Origin: Xanthomonas hydrangeae
GTDB taxonomy: Bacteria; Pseudomonadota; Gammaproteobacteria; Xanthomonadales; Xanthomonadaceae
DNA length: 64,000 nt
Direction of reading: 5' to 3'
Assembly: GCA_905142475.1 (NCBI GenBank)
Contig: LR990730.1
Coordinates: forward strand, 620,001 to 684,000
Numbering within the stretch: the stretch's first letter is position 1; every line of letters starts with the position of its first letter. The notes beneath the pieces are model-generated. The model had not been told where the DNA came from and did not search any database. It was given only the letters and a program-made list of their open reading frames with translations. A program made the translations under genes and the position numbers. Shown here in pieces: positions 9,726 through 19,028 of this stretch.

Positions 9726-10031
9726 CTAAATTCCGTTTGAAAACACATCGAGTGCATTTGCACTCACCCACCCCTGTGCGCAATCGCCGACATACTGGCC
9801 TGGTGCGGCTGCATGGCAGGCATCACCGGCGGCAGGCGCCAAGCGTTTGATCGGCCTGTCGCCATACTCCTCGCACAACGCATTGTTCTTGCATTTTGCG
9901 ACACTGCTTGCAGGGATTGCGACGACATAATAGTAAAGAGGATTCTGCCCTGCGCGGCCGATGCCTTGTACGCAAACGAGTTGGCCCTGCGCCAGATTGG
10001 CGTTGGCGGCCGCATTGCTGCCGGTGGTCAA
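9726..10031 (-). CDS. Small hypothetical protein, possibly a gene remnant
   Basis: 101 residues from a TTG codon, with no convincing ribosome-binding site; the frame has no signal peptide. The C-terminal two thirds have protein-like composition with several cysteines (KCKNNALCEEYGDRP; GDACHAAAPGQYVGDC). It could be the 3' part of a secreted protein that lost its 5' end, or a real small gene. No family is recognised. Confidence 0.35.
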   Translation of the reverse strand: MTTGSNAAANANLAQGQLVCVQGIGRAGQNPLYYYVVAIPASSVAKCKNNALCEEYGDRPIKRLAPAAGDACHAAAPGQYVGDCAQGWVSANALDVFSNGI

Positions 10032-10091
10032 AACGCGTGCGCCAAGTAAGTCGCTTGGCGCTCAGATCATCGCTGCAATGGTGCAACTTCA

Positions 10092-10111
10092 AAGCCCCGC
10101 AACCGGGGCTT
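10092..10111 (-). terminator. Probable intrinsic terminator of purC
   Basis: A GC-rich hairpin (AAGCCCC / GGGGCTT with a 6-base loop) just past the minus-strand purC stop. Confidence 0.65.
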
Positions 10112-10117
10112 CAAACG

Positions 10118-11044
10118 TCAATCAACCGAAATACCCGCCAACCGCTGCAATGCTTCGGCATATTTCGCACGCGTGCGTTCGATCACCCCTGCCGGCAGGC
10201 TGGGGCCGGGCGCGGTCTTGCCCCAGTCCAGGGTTTCCAGATAATCGCGCACGAACTGCTTGTCGTAGCTGGGCGGGCTGGTGCCGAGTTCGTACTGGTC
10301 GGCCGGCCAGTAGCGCGAGGAGTCCGGGGTCAGCATCTCGTCCATGATGTACAGGCGGCCATCGGCGTCGGTGCCGAATTCGAACTTGGTGTCGGCCAGC
10401 AGAATGCCGCGTTCGGCGGCAAAATCGGCGGCGAAGCGGTAAATGCGCAGCGTGGCATCGCGCACGCGCTCGGCAAGCTCTGCGCCCACCGTCTTGACCA
10501 TCGCATCGAAGTCGATGTTTTCGTCGTGGTCGCCCACTGCGGCCTTGGTCGACGGGGTAAAGATCGGCTCGGGCAGTTTCTCGGCCTGGCGCAGGCCGTC
10601 GGGGAGTTCGATGCCGCTGATCTTGCCGGTGCGCTGGTAATCCTTCCAGCCGCTGCCGATCAGGTAGCCGCGTGCGATCGCTTCCACCGGCACCGGCTTG
10701 AGCTTGCGCGTGACCACTGCGCGCCTGGCATACAGCGCCGGGTCCACACCCTCGGGCAGTACCTGCTCCACGCGGATGTCGACCAGATGGTTGGGCATCA
10801 GATGATCGGTCTTGTGGAACCAGAAGTTGGAGACCTGGCACAGCATCTCGCCCTTGCCGGGGATCGGGTCGGGCAGCACCACGTCGAACGCGGACAGGCG
10901 GTCGGTGGCCACCATCAGCAGATAGTCGCCCGGCGGCGCGTCGGCGGGCAGGCGCTCACGGGGAATGTCGAAGACATCGCGGACCTTGCCACGGTGACGC
11001 AACGGCAGGCCGGGCAGATCGGATTGCAACAGCGTGGTCGACAC
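10118..11044 (-). CDS. purC: Phosphoribosylaminoimidazole-succinocarboxamide synthase (SAICAR synthetase)
   Basis: 308 residues, the length of the larger bacterial/fungal-type PurC. It joins CAIR and aspartate using ATP in purine biosynthesis. The sequence shows the GKVRDVFD start of the nucleotide-binding lobe, [20 protein letters not shown], the [12 protein letters not shown] block and DTKFEFG. The GTG at 11044 is preferred because an AGGAG lies just upstream and the conserved domain begins within 15 residues; the open frame continues upstream without protein-like sequence. A hairpin terminator follows the stop. Confidence 0.96.
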   Translation of the reverse strand: MSTTLLQSDLPGLPLRHRGKVRDVFDIPRERLPADAPPGDYLLMVATDRLSAFDVVLPDPIPGKGEMLCQVSNFWFHKTDHLMPNHLVDIRVEQVLPEGVDPALYARRAVVTRKLKPVPVEAIARGYLIGSGWKDYQRTGKISGIELPDGLRQAEKLPEPIFTPSTKAAVGDHDENIDFDAMVKTVGAELAERVRDATLRIYRFAADFAAERGILLADTKFEFGTDADGRLYIMDEMLTPDSSRYWPADQYELGTSPPSYDKQFVRDYLETLDWGKTAPGPSLPAGVIERTRAKYAEALQRLAGISVD

Positions 11045-11250
11045 AGGCACTCCTAAGGACGTCGCAATGACGCTGTCCTCGGGACCCGGCGGGCCCGCGG
11101 GTGGGCAGCGGGCCGCGTAGTGTACGGCGCTTCGGTGCGCGCCGCTGGATTTATTGGAGGCAACCGCGCGGCCGCGTGCAGGCCGTGTCAGCCAGGCCGG
11201 GCGGGCGTTCGGGTAAGATCGCCAACCCGCCTCCCCGCCCCCGATCGCCC

Positions 11251-11580
11251 ATGTCCTGGTACGGAAAACTGCTCGGTGCACTGGCCGGCGCCTTGCTGTT
11301 TCGCGGGGCACCGGTGGTGGGGCTGATGATCGGCCTGGCGATCGGCCACGCGGTGGACGCCGGTTGGTTCAAACGCCGCGCCGAAAACCCGTACGAAGCG
11401 CTGGGGCTGGAGCCGGACGCCACCACTGCCGAGATCGACCTGGCCTATCGCCGGCTGATGTCGCGCTACCACCCCGACAAGGTGGCCAATGCCGGCCCGG
11501 AGGCCCGCAGTCAGGCCGAAAAGAAGGCCAGCCAGATCAACGCCGCCTACGATCGCATCCAGCGGCTGCGCAAACGCTGA
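11251..11580 (+). CDS. Short membrane-anchored DnaJ-domain protein
   Basis: 109 residues: an N-terminal Gly/Ala-rich hydrophobic segment (about 5-30) followed by a J domain (about 47-109) with the diagnostic HPD (RYHPDKV). It resembles the ends of DjlA without the central TerB domain. J proteins stimulate DnaK ATPase; here DnaK recruitment at the inner membrane is likely. The ATG at 11251 starts the membrane segment directly. It is divergent from purC. Confidence 0.85.
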   Translation: MSWYGKLLGALAGALLFRGAPVVGLMIGLAIGHAVDAGWFKRRAENPYEALGLEPDATTAEIDLAYRRLMSRYHPDKVANAGPEARSQAEKKASQINAAYDRIQRLRKR

Positions 11581-11660
11581 TCGAACGCTGCGCATCTGGT
11601 CTCGCTGCGAGGCGATGCAGCGGCCTGCTCAGGAATCGAAGCAAAATCCGCATAACAAAA

Positions 11661-11685
11661 ACGCCTGACCATTGAGGCCAGGCGT
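11661..11685 (-). terminator. Intrinsic terminator of the outer-membrane barrel gene
   Basis: Inverted repeat ACGCCTGACC / GGCCAGGCGT (one mismatch, short loop), preceded on the plus strand by AAAAA, which gives a U-tract for the minus-strand transcript ending at 11710. Confidence 0.7.
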
Positions 11686-11709
11686 CGTGGTCACTCACAC
11701 ACCCAAGAC

Positions 11710-12549
11710 TCAGAAGCGATAGGTCGCCGTCAACCGCACCGCATTGGCCGAGAAATCGGTGTCGGTGCGGCGCAGATCGGTACCTGCCGGATTGACGCGC
11801 AGGAACGGGTTGGTCGCCGGTGCGGTGCCCGGCCCGACGCGCACGCGGGTGTCTTCGTCCTCCAGGCGGGTGAACAGGTATTCCACGCCCACCGAGACGT
11901 TGTCGCTCAAGCGGCGCTGCAGGCCAACACCGGCCTGATAGCCGTCGGCGCTGTCGCCACCGCTGCTGGTGAAGCTATTGGCGGTGTTGCTGCTGGAGAA
12001 GCTGTGGTCGAACTCGCCGCGTGCCACGCCGGCGGTGAAGTAGGCCAGAAAATCGCCCTGCTCGCCGAAGGCATACCCGATACGGCCACGCAGGGCGGCG
12101 GTGCGGTTGAGCTGGCGGGTGAAGGTGTAGAACGCCGGGGTGGTGCTGAAGGCGCTGACGCTGTCGCGCAGGTCGTTGCGGGTGTACTCGGCCACCACGC
12201 CGTAGACCCAGTTGCCGGCCTGCCAGTCATAACCGAGACGCGCGCCATATTCGGCACCGCCCTTGTCCTTGCTGCAGCCACTGGCCGGGGTGCGGCCGGC
12301 GGCGGCGCCACCGCAGAAGCCGGGCGAGAACGCATCGGCGCCGGTGGCGGTGCTGACCTGGTCGCCGTCGCGGCCATCCAGATTGGTGTCGAAGCCGAAG
12401 CGGCCGCCGGAGACGCCACTGACGTCGGCGCCGCCGACATTGGCGCCAATGGAGAAGCCGGACCAGTCGGCCGGGCCGGTTTGTGCCCAGGCGGACGGGG
12501 CGAGGGCCAACAGGACGATGGCAGCAGAAGCGAGCGGGGTGGTTTTCAT
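11710..12549 (-). CDS. Outer-membrane beta-barrel protein (OmpA-like/Opa-like porin family)
   Basis: 279 residues with a cleavable signal peptide (MKTTPLASAAIVLLALAPSA, AWA cleavage), then GFSIGANVGG and repeated amphipathic strands typical of the OMP_b-brl family; it ends in the barrel-closing RLTATYRF with a C-terminal Phe. The family includes small outer-membrane proteins of proteobacteria whose roles are mostly unassigned. A single gene with its own terminator. Confidence 0.85.
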   Translation of the reverse strand: MKTTPLASAAIVLLALAPSAWAQTGPADWSGFSIGANVGGADVSGVSGGRFGFDTNLDGRDGDQVSTATGADAFSPGFCGGAAAGRTPASGCSKDKGGAEYGARLGYDWQAGNWVYGVVAEYTRNDLRDSVSAFSTTPAFYTFTRQLNRTAALRGRIGYAFGEQGDFLAYFTAGVARGEFDHSFSSSNTANSFTSSGGDSADGYQAGVGLQRRLSDNVSVGVEYLFTRLEDEDTRVRVGPGTAPATNPFLRVNPAGTDLRRTDTDFSANAVRLTATYRF

Positions 12550-12693
12550 GCGTTCTCCTTAATCGGGCGCAGCGCGCCAGTCCTGTGTGTACGCACGATG
12601 GCGGCGCACGGATGCAGGAGGCTTTCATCCTGACGCTTTCATCCTGCGATCCCGGTTGCGAGAATGTGCGCTCCGTTACCTTCCGAGCTGCCC

Positions 12694-13365
12694 ATGCAAC
12701 CGACGGCGATCGCCCCGTCCATCCTGTCCGCCGATTTCGCCCGTCTTGGCGAAGAGGTGAACAACGTCCTGAAGGCCGGCGCCGACTGGGTGCACTTCGA
12801 TGTGATGGACAACCACTATGTGCCCAACCTCACCATCGGCCCGATGGTGTGCCAGGCGCTGCGCAAACACGGCATCACCGCGCCGATCGACGTGCATCTG
12901 ATGGTCGAGCCGGTGGACCGCATCGTGCCGGACTTCGCCGATGCCGGCGCCACCACCATCAGCTTTCATCCCGAAGCCAGCCGCCACGTGCACCGCACGA
13001 TCCAGCTGATCAAGTCGCACGGCTGCCAGGCCGGGCTGGTGCTCAATCCGGCCACGCCGGTGGACATTCTGGACTGGGTGCTGCCGGAGCTGGATCTGGT
13101 GCTGGTGATGTCGGTCAACCCCGGCTTCGGCGGGCAGGCCTTCATTCCCTCGGCGCTGGACAAGCTGCGCGCGATCCGCAGCAAGATCGATGCGCTCGGC
13201 AAGCCGATCCGGCTGGAGATCGATGGCGGGGTCAAGGCCGACAACATCGGCGCGATCGCCGCCGCCGGTGCCGATACCTTCGTGGCCGGCTCGGCGATCT
13301 TCAATGCGCCCGACTATGCGCAGGTGATCGCGCAGATGCGTGCGGCGGTGGATGCGGTGCGATGA
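12694..13365 (+). CDS. rpe: Ribulose-phosphate 3-epimerase
   Basis: 223 residues, the full length of the (beta/alpha)8 enzyme that interconverts ribulose-5-P and xylulose-5-P in the pentose phosphate/Calvin-type pathway. Visible motifs are [43 protein letters not shown] and LEIDGGV, covering the metal-binding and catalytic His/Asp residues. The ATG at 12694 places the APSILSADF motif at the usual N-terminal position. Its stop overlaps the start of the acetyltransferase gene, suggesting translational coupling. Confidence 0.97.
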   Translation: MQPTAIAPSILSADFARLGEEVNNVLKAGADWVHFDVMDNHYVPNLTIGPMVCQALRKHGITAPIDVHLMVEPVDRIVPDFADAGATTISFHPEASRHVHRTIQLIKSHGCQAGLVLNPATPVDILDWVLPELDLVLVMSVNPGFGGQAFIPSALDKLRAIRSKIDALGKPIRLEIDGGVKADNIGAIAAAGADTFVAGSAIFNAPDYAQVIAQMRAAVDAVR

Positions 13366-13853
13366 GCCAGGCCCCGCTGCAGATCCGCAGCGCCACGCCC
13401 GATGACGCCGCGCTGCTGCACGAACTGGTCACCGCACTGGCGGTGTACGAGCGCGAGCCCGATGCGGTCAAGGCCAGCCCGGAGGAGCTGCGCGCCAGCC
13501 TGTTCGGCGACGGCGCCACCACGCATGCGCTGATCTGCGAGCAGGACGGGCAGGCGCTGGGATTTGCGGTGTATTTCTTCAATTACTCGACCTGGCTTGG
13601 CCGCAATGGCCTGTATCTGGAAGACCTGTTCGTGCGTCCGCAAGCGCGCGGGCAGGGCGCTGGCCTGGCGCTGCTGCGGCATCTGGCCCGGTTGGCCGTG
13701 CAGCGTGGCTGCGGGCGGTTCGAGTGGTCGGTGCTGGACTGGAACGCGCCGGCCATCGCGTTCTACCAGGCCGTCGGTGCGCGCCCGATGGAGGGCTGGA
13801 CGGTGTACCGTCTCGACGGCGATCGCCTGGTGGCATTTGCCGCCGGCGCTTGA
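13362..13853 (+). CDS. GNAT-family N-acetyltransferase
   Basis: 163 residues with a typical GNAT fold. The acetyl-CoA loop is [17 protein letters not shown] (about residues 87-103), followed by [19 protein letters not shown]. The pattern resembles diamine/spermidine N-acetyltransferase-like proteins, but the acceptor substrate is not proven. ATGA overlap with rpe makes it the second gene of a two-gene operon. A 12-bp hairpin lies downstream. Confidence 0.88.
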   Translation: MSQAPLQIRSATPDDAALLHELVTALAVYEREPDAVKASPEELRASLFGDGATTHALICEQDGQALGFAVYFFNYSTWLGRNGLYLEDLFVRPQARGQGAGLALLRHLARLAVQRGCGRFEWSVLDWNAPAIAFYQAVGARPMEGWTVYRLDGDRLVAFAAGA

Positions 13854-13885
13854 GCCAGGCGCGGCTTGCAACAGCGGCGCAAAAA

Positions 13886-13913
13886 GAAGGCCGCTCCCAC
13901 TGGAGCGGCCTTC
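13886..13913 (+). terminator. Intrinsic hairpin after the rpe operon
   Basis: A perfect 12-bp inverted repeat (GAAGGCCGCTCC) with a 4-base loop, flanked by A-rich sequence. The T-tract on the plus strand is weak. Confidence 0.6.
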
Positions 13914-14084
13914 AAGAAAATTGGAGGCTGATCCTGCCTCCGCCCGTCTTCCCTGTTATGGCCTCTTATCCTCCGGGGCATCGATGACATGCCAATGACA
14001 GCCCGGTGGCACTGCGTATTCACGATGCACGCAGTGGGCCGCTGCTAGCCTGCGTTCACTACCCTCACAGCATTGGCAGCGCGC

Positions 14085-15014
14085 ATGACCCCGTCCCACT
14101 GGCGTCTGATCCTCAACGGCAAGTCCACCGACAATCTGGACCTGCGTGAGGCGGTGGGAGCGCTACGCAAGCGTGGCATCCAGCTCGATGTGCGGGTCAC
14201 CTGGGAAGAAGGCGACGCCGAGCGTTATGTCGGCGAAGCCGTCGCCGATGGCGTGCACACCGTGGTCGCTGCCGGCGGCGACGGGACCTTGAGCGAAGTG
14301 GCCGCCGCACTCGCCCATCACGACGCCGACGCCGCCACGCTGCCCTCGCTGGGGCTGGTGCCATTGGGCACCGCCAACGACTTCGCCACCGCCGCCAATA
14401 TCCCGCTGGAACCGCTCGACGCGCTGAATCTGATCGCCGAGCACGCCGCGGAGCCGATCGATCTCTTGCGCATCGACGCCGAGCATGGCCCGCATTGGTG
14501 CGCCAACGTCGCCAGTGGCGGTTTCGGTACCCAGGTCACCGTGGAAACCGACGAAGGCTTGAAGAAGATGCTCGGCGGGCTGGCCTACCTGATCACCGGC
14601 ATGTCGCGGCTAGGCCGCATCGACCCGATCAGCGCCCGCTTCAGCGGCCCGGAGTTCAGCTGGGAAGGCGAATTCATCGCACTCGGTCTGGGCAACGGAC
14701 GCCAGGCCGGCGGCGGCCAGGCGCTGTGTCCGGAAGCCTTGATCGACGACGGCCTGCTCGACGTCACCATCGTGCCCGCGCTCAACGGCGAAGTCGCCGC
14801 CACCCTCGGCACCCTGGTCACCGGCGGCAAACAGGCCGCGCTGGAACGCGTTGCCGTGCGCGCCCGGCTGCCCTGGCTGGAGATGGTCTCGCACCAACCA
14901 CTGACCTTGAATCTGGACGGCGAACCGGAAACCTCGCAGCATTTCCGCATCGAATGCGTGCCGGCGCGGTTGCGCATGCATTTGCCGGTGGAGTGCCCGC
15001 TGCGCAGCGCTTGA
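14085..15014 (+). CDS. yegS: YegS-like lipid kinase (diacylglycerol kinase family)
   Basis: 309 residues, the usual YegS length. The catalytic [13 protein letters not shown] (about 64-76) and LGTANDFA nucleotide-binding motifs identify the DAGK_cat family. E. coli YegS phosphorylates phosphatidylglycerol and related lipids in vitro. The start at 14085 is preferred over 14073 because the family begins close to its first strand. A stand-alone gene, followed by a repeat-rich intergenic region before trpE. Confidence 0.9.
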   Translation: MTPSHWRLILNGKSTDNLDLREAVGALRKRGIQLDVRVTWEEGDAERYVGEAVADGVHTVVAAGGDGTLSEVAAALAHHDADAATLPSLGLVPLGTANDFATAANIPLEPLDALNLIAEHAAEPIDLLRIDAEHGPHWCANVASGGFGTQVTVETDEGLKKMLGGLAYLITGMSRLGRIDPISARFSGPEFSWEGEFIALGLGNGRQAGGGQALCPEALIDDGLLDVTIVPALNGEVAATLGTLVTGGKQAALERVAVRARLPWLEMVSHQPLTLNLDGEPETSQHFRIECVPARLRMHLPVECPLRSA

Positions 15015-15018
15015 AGCT

Positions 15019-15067
15019 GGGAATAGGGAATCGAGAATCGGGAATCGGGAATCGGGAATCGGGATTC
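15019..15067. repeat. Tandem heptamer array (GGGAATC)7
   Basis: Seven adjacent 7-base units: three exact GGGAATC in a row, one earlier exact copy and three one-mismatch variants. It starts a few bases after the yegS stop. Arrays of this heptamer are common between genes in xanthomonads. Copy number is likely to vary between strains. Confidence 0.8.
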
Positions 15068-15120
15068 AAGCGAAGCAACTGCGGTTCAAGCGAAGCAACC
15101 GCCAACGCACCGCTGTAAGC

Positions 15121-15154
15121 CCCTCTCCCTCCGGGAGAGGGGTTGGGGTGAGGG
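15121..15154. repeat. REP-like palindromic element
   Basis: CCCTCTCCCTCCGGGAGAGG plus a G-rich tail (GGTTGGGGTGAGGG) forms the hairpin-and-tail element found in many copies between genes in Xanthomonas and relatives. It lies between yegS and trpE and may stabilise or terminate transcripts. Confidence 0.7.
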
Positions 15155-15507
15155 TCCCTGTGCCGACACACATGCCGCTACCAGGCATCTCGCCCTGACA
15201 TTGGCTAACAGCAAGTCGTCGCAGACAGCCCACAGCCAAATACACCTATCAACGACAAACACGCGCCATCCGGCCCGGATGTCACTCAGCTTGAAAAGCC
15301 ACACCCAACAACACACGACCCAACCCACCTTCGCAATTCGCACAGCTTTCGCCTTGGCACCTGCTGCCCTAAACCAGCAGTTGCGCTACAGTAGCGACGT
15401 GTCCCGCCTGACGACTTCACGCTCCTTCTCTTCCGCTCGCCGCTGGTGGCGATGGTGGCCCGTTGCCGTCGTCCGCCCCGCCACAGAGTCCCGGAAGGAA
15501 AGTCGTC
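15155..15507. other. Leader/promoter region of trpE
   Basis: No gene is supported here. It should contain the trpE promoter. A short palindrome, CGCTACAGTAGCG, lies about 110 bases before the start codon and could be an operator, but I cannot assign it. No clear Trp-rich leader peptide is visible. Confidence 0.4.
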
Positions 15508-16983
15508 TTGATCACTGCAGAGCAGTTCCAGCGCCAGGCCGCTGAAGGTCACACCCGTATTCCCGTTGTCCGGCAAGTGCTGTCCGACCTGGACACGCCG
15601 CTGTCGGTCTATCTGAAGCTCGCCGACGGCGCCTACACCTATTTGTTCGAATCGGTCGAAGGCGGTGAGCGCTTCGGGCGCTATTCCATCATCGGCCTGC
15701 CGGCGCGGCGCGTGTACAGCTTCCGCGGGCACACGCTGGAAATCAGCGAGCACGGCGAGGTGCTGGAAACCCGCCAGGTTGCCGACCCACTGGCCGAAGT
15801 CGATGCACTGCGCGCCGAGCATTCGGTGCCGCAGCTCGACGGCCTGCCCGGCTTCACCGGCGGCCTGGTCGGCTGGTTCGGCTTCGAGTGCATCCAGTAC
15901 ATCGAACCGCACCTGGGTGGCGGCGACAAGCCCGACGAACTCGGTACGCCCGACATCCTGCTGATGCTCTCCGAAGAGCTGGCGGTGTTCGACAATCTCA
16001 AGGGCCGCCTCTACCTGATCGTGCATGCCGACCCGCGCCAGCCGCAGGCCTATGTGCGCGCCAACCGGCGCCTGGACGAGCTGGCGCATCGCCTGCGTCA
16101 GGGCGGTGCGGGGTATCCGCAGGCGCAGATTTCCGATGCCATCGACGAGTCGGATTTCCGTTCCTTGTTTACCCGCGAGGAGTATCACGCGGTGGTGCGC
16201 AAGGCCCAGGAATACGTGCGCGCCGGCGATATTTTCCAGGTGGTGCCGTCGCAGCGCCTGCGCGTGCCGTTCCGCGCGCGCCCGGTGGATGTGTATCGCG
16301 CCTTGCGCGCGCTCAATCCATCGCCGTACATGTATTTTCTCGATGTCGGCGGCACGCAGGTGGTCGGTTCTTCGCCGGAAATCCTGGCGCGCCTGCGCGA
16401 TGGCGTGGTCACCGTGCGGCCGATCGCCGGTACCCGCCCGCGTGGTGCCACGCCCGAGCTGGACAAGGCGCTGGAAGCCGAGCTGCTGGCCGACCCGAAA
16501 GAGCGCGCCGAACACGTGATGCTGATCGATCTGGGCCGTAACGATGTCGGCCGCGTGGCCGAGCCGGGCTCGGTCAAGGTCGGCGAGCAGTTCGTGATCG
16601 AACGCTACAGCCACGTCATGCACATCGTCAGCGAAGTCACCGGCACGCTCAAGGCCGGCCTGAACTACAGCGATGTGCTGCGTGCCACCTTTCCGGCCGG
16701 CACCGTCAGCGGCGCGCCGAAAATCCGCGCGCTGGAAATCATCCGCGAGCTGGAGCCGGTCAAGCGCAACGTGTATTCCGGCGCAGTCGGCTATATCGGC
16801 TGGCATGGCGATGCCGACACCGCCATCGCGATCCGTACTGCGGTGATCCAGGACGGCTATCTGTATGTGCAGGCCGGCGGCGGCGTGGTCTACGACTCGG
16901 ATCCCGACCTGGAATGGCAGGAAACCATGAACAAGGGCCGCGCGCTGTTTCGCGCGGTCGCGCAGGCGGCCAAGGGGCTGTGA
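15508..16983 (+). CDS. trpE: Anthranilate synthase component I
   Basis: 491 residues. With TrpG it converts chorismate and glutamine to anthranilate, the first step of tryptophan synthesis. The N-terminal part carries the feedback-site region with LESVE-like FESVEGGERFGRYSIIG; the C-terminal chorismate-binding domain shows GDIFQVVPSQR, PSPYMYFL, PIAGTRPRG, DLGRNDVGRV and GTVSGAPKIRALE. A TTG start at 15508 is chosen because GGAAGGAAA sits just upstream and the protein then begins (M)ITAEQF, as in other xanthomonad TrpE. Its stop overlaps the next gene. Its partner trpG is about 41 kb away, beyond the hrp island. Confidence 0.96.
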   Translation: MITAEQFQRQAAEGHTRIPVVRQVLSDLDTPLSVYLKLADGAYTYLFESVEGGERFGRYSIIGLPARRVYSFRGHTLEISEHGEVLETRQVADPLAEVDALRAEHSVPQLDGLPGFTGGLVGWFGFECIQYIEPHLGGGDKPDELGTPDILLMLSEELAVFDNLKGRLYLIVHADPRQPQAYVRANRRLDELAHRLRQGGAGYPQAQISDAIDESDFRSLFTREEYHAVVRKAQEYVRAGDIFQVVPSQRLRVPFRARPVDVYRALRALNPSPYMYFLDVGGTQVVGSSPEILARLRDGVVTVRPIAGTRPRGATPELDKALEAELLADPKERAEHVMLIDLGRNDVGRVAEPGSVKVGEQFVIERYSHVMHIVSEVTGTLKAGLNYSDVLRATFPAGTVSGAPKIRALEIIRELEPVKRNVYSGAVGYIGWHGDADTAIAIRTAVIQDGYLYVQAGGGVVYDSDPDLEWQETMNKGRALFRAVAQAAKGL

Positions 16984-18047
16984 TGGACGGGCAGGGCAGC
17001 GCTGCGCGCGTCAGCTTCCGCAACGACTACAGCGAGGGCGCGCATCCGCGTCTGCTGCAGGCGTTGGTGCAGGCCAGCGCCGAGCAGAACGCCGGTTATG
17101 GCACCGATCGGCACACCGCGCGCGCCGTGACGTTGATTCGCAAGGCGATCGCACAGCCGCACGCCGACGTGCATCTGCTGGTCGGTGGCACGCAGACCAA
17201 CCTGACGGCGATCGCGGCGTTTCTGCGCCCGCATCAGGCGGTGATCGCGGTGGAGGCCGGGCACATCGCCACGCACGAAACCGGCGCCATCGAAGCCACC
17301 GGCCACAAGGTGCTGACCGTGCCCGCGTTGCACGACAAGCTGACGCCGGCGCTGATCCAGCCGGTGCTGGACGCGCACGGCAACGAGCACATGGTGCAAC
17401 CGCGCCTGGTCTACGTCTCCAACAGCACCGAGAGCGGCACCATCTACACCCGAGCCGAACTCGAGGCGCTGTCGCGTTGTTGCCGCGCCAACGACTTGTT
17501 GCTGTATCTGGATGGGGCACGCCTGGGCGCAGCACTGACCGCCGACGGTAACGACCTGGATCTGCCGGCGATTGCCGGGCTGACCGATGCCTTCTACATC
17601 GGCGGCACCAAGAACGGCGCCTTGCTCGGCGAAGCGCTGGTGATCCTCAATCCGGCCCTGCAGACCGATTTCCGTTATCTGATCAAACAACGCGGCGCGC
17701 TGCTGGCCAAGGGCATGGTGCTCGGCACGCAATTCGCCACCTTGTTCGAAGATGGCCTGTTCTTCGAGCTGGCCGCGCATGCCAACGCGATGGCGCAGCG
17801 TTTGCGCGCCGGCTTGCTGGCCGCCGGCGCGCAGTTCAGCAGCGACTCGCCGACCAATCAGCAGTTCATCGCCGTCAGCGCGCAACATGCCGCGCAACTG
17901 GCGCTGCGCTATGACTTCGAGCGCTGGGAAGTCCGCGCCGATGGCAGCCTAGTCATTCGCTTCGTGACCTCATGGGCCACCACGCCGGCGGCGGTCGATC
18001 GGCTGTCTGCGGATGTGGCGGCGCTTTTGCAGGACCCCGCGCTGTAG
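16983..18047 (+). CDS. Low-specificity threonine aldolase-like PLP enzyme
   Basis: 354 residues of the fold-type I PLP aldolase family (beta-eliminating lyase/LtaE). The GGTQTN phosphate-site region, YLDGARLG (Asp177 of the PLP ring contact) and YIGGTKNGALLGE with the likely Schiff-base Lys210 are present. It would cleave L-threonine or allo-threonine to glycine and acetaldehyde. TGATG overlap with trpE suggests co-transcription. Symbol withheld since the xanthomonad members diverge from E. coli LtaE. Confidence 0.85.
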   Translation: MDGQGSAARVSFRNDYSEGAHPRLLQALVQASAEQNAGYGTDRHTARAVTLIRKAIAQPHADVHLLVGGTQTNLTAIAAFLRPHQAVIAVEAGHIATHETGAIEATGHKVLTVPALHDKLTPALIQPVLDAHGNEHMVQPRLVYVSNSTESGTIYTRAELEALSRCCRANDLLLYLDGARLGAALTADGNDLDLPAIAGLTDAFYIGGTKNGALLGEALVILNPALQTDFRYLIKQRGALLAKGMVLGTQFATLFEDGLFFELAAHANAMAQRLRAGLLAAGAQFSSDSPTNQQFIAVSAQHAAQLALRYDFERWEVRADGSLVIRFVTSWATTPAAVDRLSADVAALLQDPAL

Positions 18048-18077
18048 GATCATCACTCGCCATCAAGGAAGACGACA

Positions 18078-18860
18078 ATGAACAGATTCGCCGCTTGGAT
18101 GCTCGCCACCGCCCTCATGCTACCTGCCGTGGGCGCAGCGCAGATCAATACGCTGCCCTCGCAGCCGCACTTGCTGGTGAAGGGGCAGGCCTATCGGACC
18201 GTGGACCCGGATCGTTTCATCATCGATCTCAAGGTGAGCAATACCAATCTGCAGCCCGACCTGGCGCGCAAGTTCGTCGAGGAGCGCGCCCGTGTGGTGC
18301 TGGATGGGTTGCAGCGCAACCGCGTGCTCAAGGACTCGCTGTATGCCTCTGCCTTGTCGATTGCGCCGCAATCGCGTTACGAGGCAGGCAAATCCGTCTT
18401 CGAAGGAACCCGCGTGGAGCGCAAGATCCGCGGCACCTTTACGTCCTTGAAGGATGTGCGTGCCTTTCTCGGCGGCTTGGACGCCAATGAGAATGTCCAG
18501 GTACTTTCGATGCAGACCGCCTACGCCGATGCCGCTGCCTTGCGTGCAGACCTCAAGCGCGAAGCCGCCGCGCAGTCGCGCGACTCAGCCCAGGGACTCG
18601 CCGCTGCTTACGGCGTGCGGCTCGGCGGGATCTACAGCATCTCCGATGTCGCCCCCAATTTTGCCTATGGTGTCGAGGCAGGCACCTGGTCGGCCCCCGC
18701 AGCGCCAAAGCCGGGCTCGGTGGTGTCTCCACCTTCGCCACCAGCCCCACCGCCGCCGCCTGCGCCAAGCGTCGGCGTCCAGGGCGTCGGCGAAAGCCTG
18801 CTGACCGGCACGATCACCTACACCGAAAACATCTATGCGGTGTTCCTGATCGCGCAATGA
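18078..18860 (+). CDS. Periplasmic SIMPL (DUF541) domain protein
   Basis: 260 residues: a signal peptide (cleavage at VGAAQ, about residue 20), then the SIMPL/DUF541 domain beginning HLLVKGQAYRTVDPDRFIIDL and ending with GTITYTENIYAVFLI. A Pro-rich insert (about 215-235) interrupts the last strands. DUF541 proteins are periplasmic; some are linked to oxidative-stress resistance, but the molecular role is unclear. It is the last conserved gene before the hrp island. Confidence 0.8.
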   Translation: MNRFAAWMLATALMLPAVGAAQINTLPSQPHLLVKGQAYRTVDPDRFIIDLKVSNTNLQPDLARKFVEERARVVLDGLQRNRVLKDSLYASALSIAPQSRYEAGKSVFEGTRVERKIRGTFTSLKDVRAFLGGLDANENVQVLSMQTAYADAAALRADLKREAAAQSRDSAQGLAAAYGVRLGGIYSISDVAPNFAYGVEAGTWSAPAAPKPGSVVSPPSPPAPPPPPAPSVGVQGVGESLLTGTITYTENIYAVFLIAQ

Positions 18861-19028
18861 GTTCCTTGCCATCCTACCGAGGATGGATAGCCAGCATGGT
18901 GGCGCAGGGTCATCCAGGGAGTTCCCTAAAATCTCTGGAGAAGTGACGAATCAAATTTGCTTCGAAAAGCCCGAACTGAAGCATCACTCATGCTAGTGAG
19001 AGAAGTCTTCGCCACAGCACGCAGGGTG

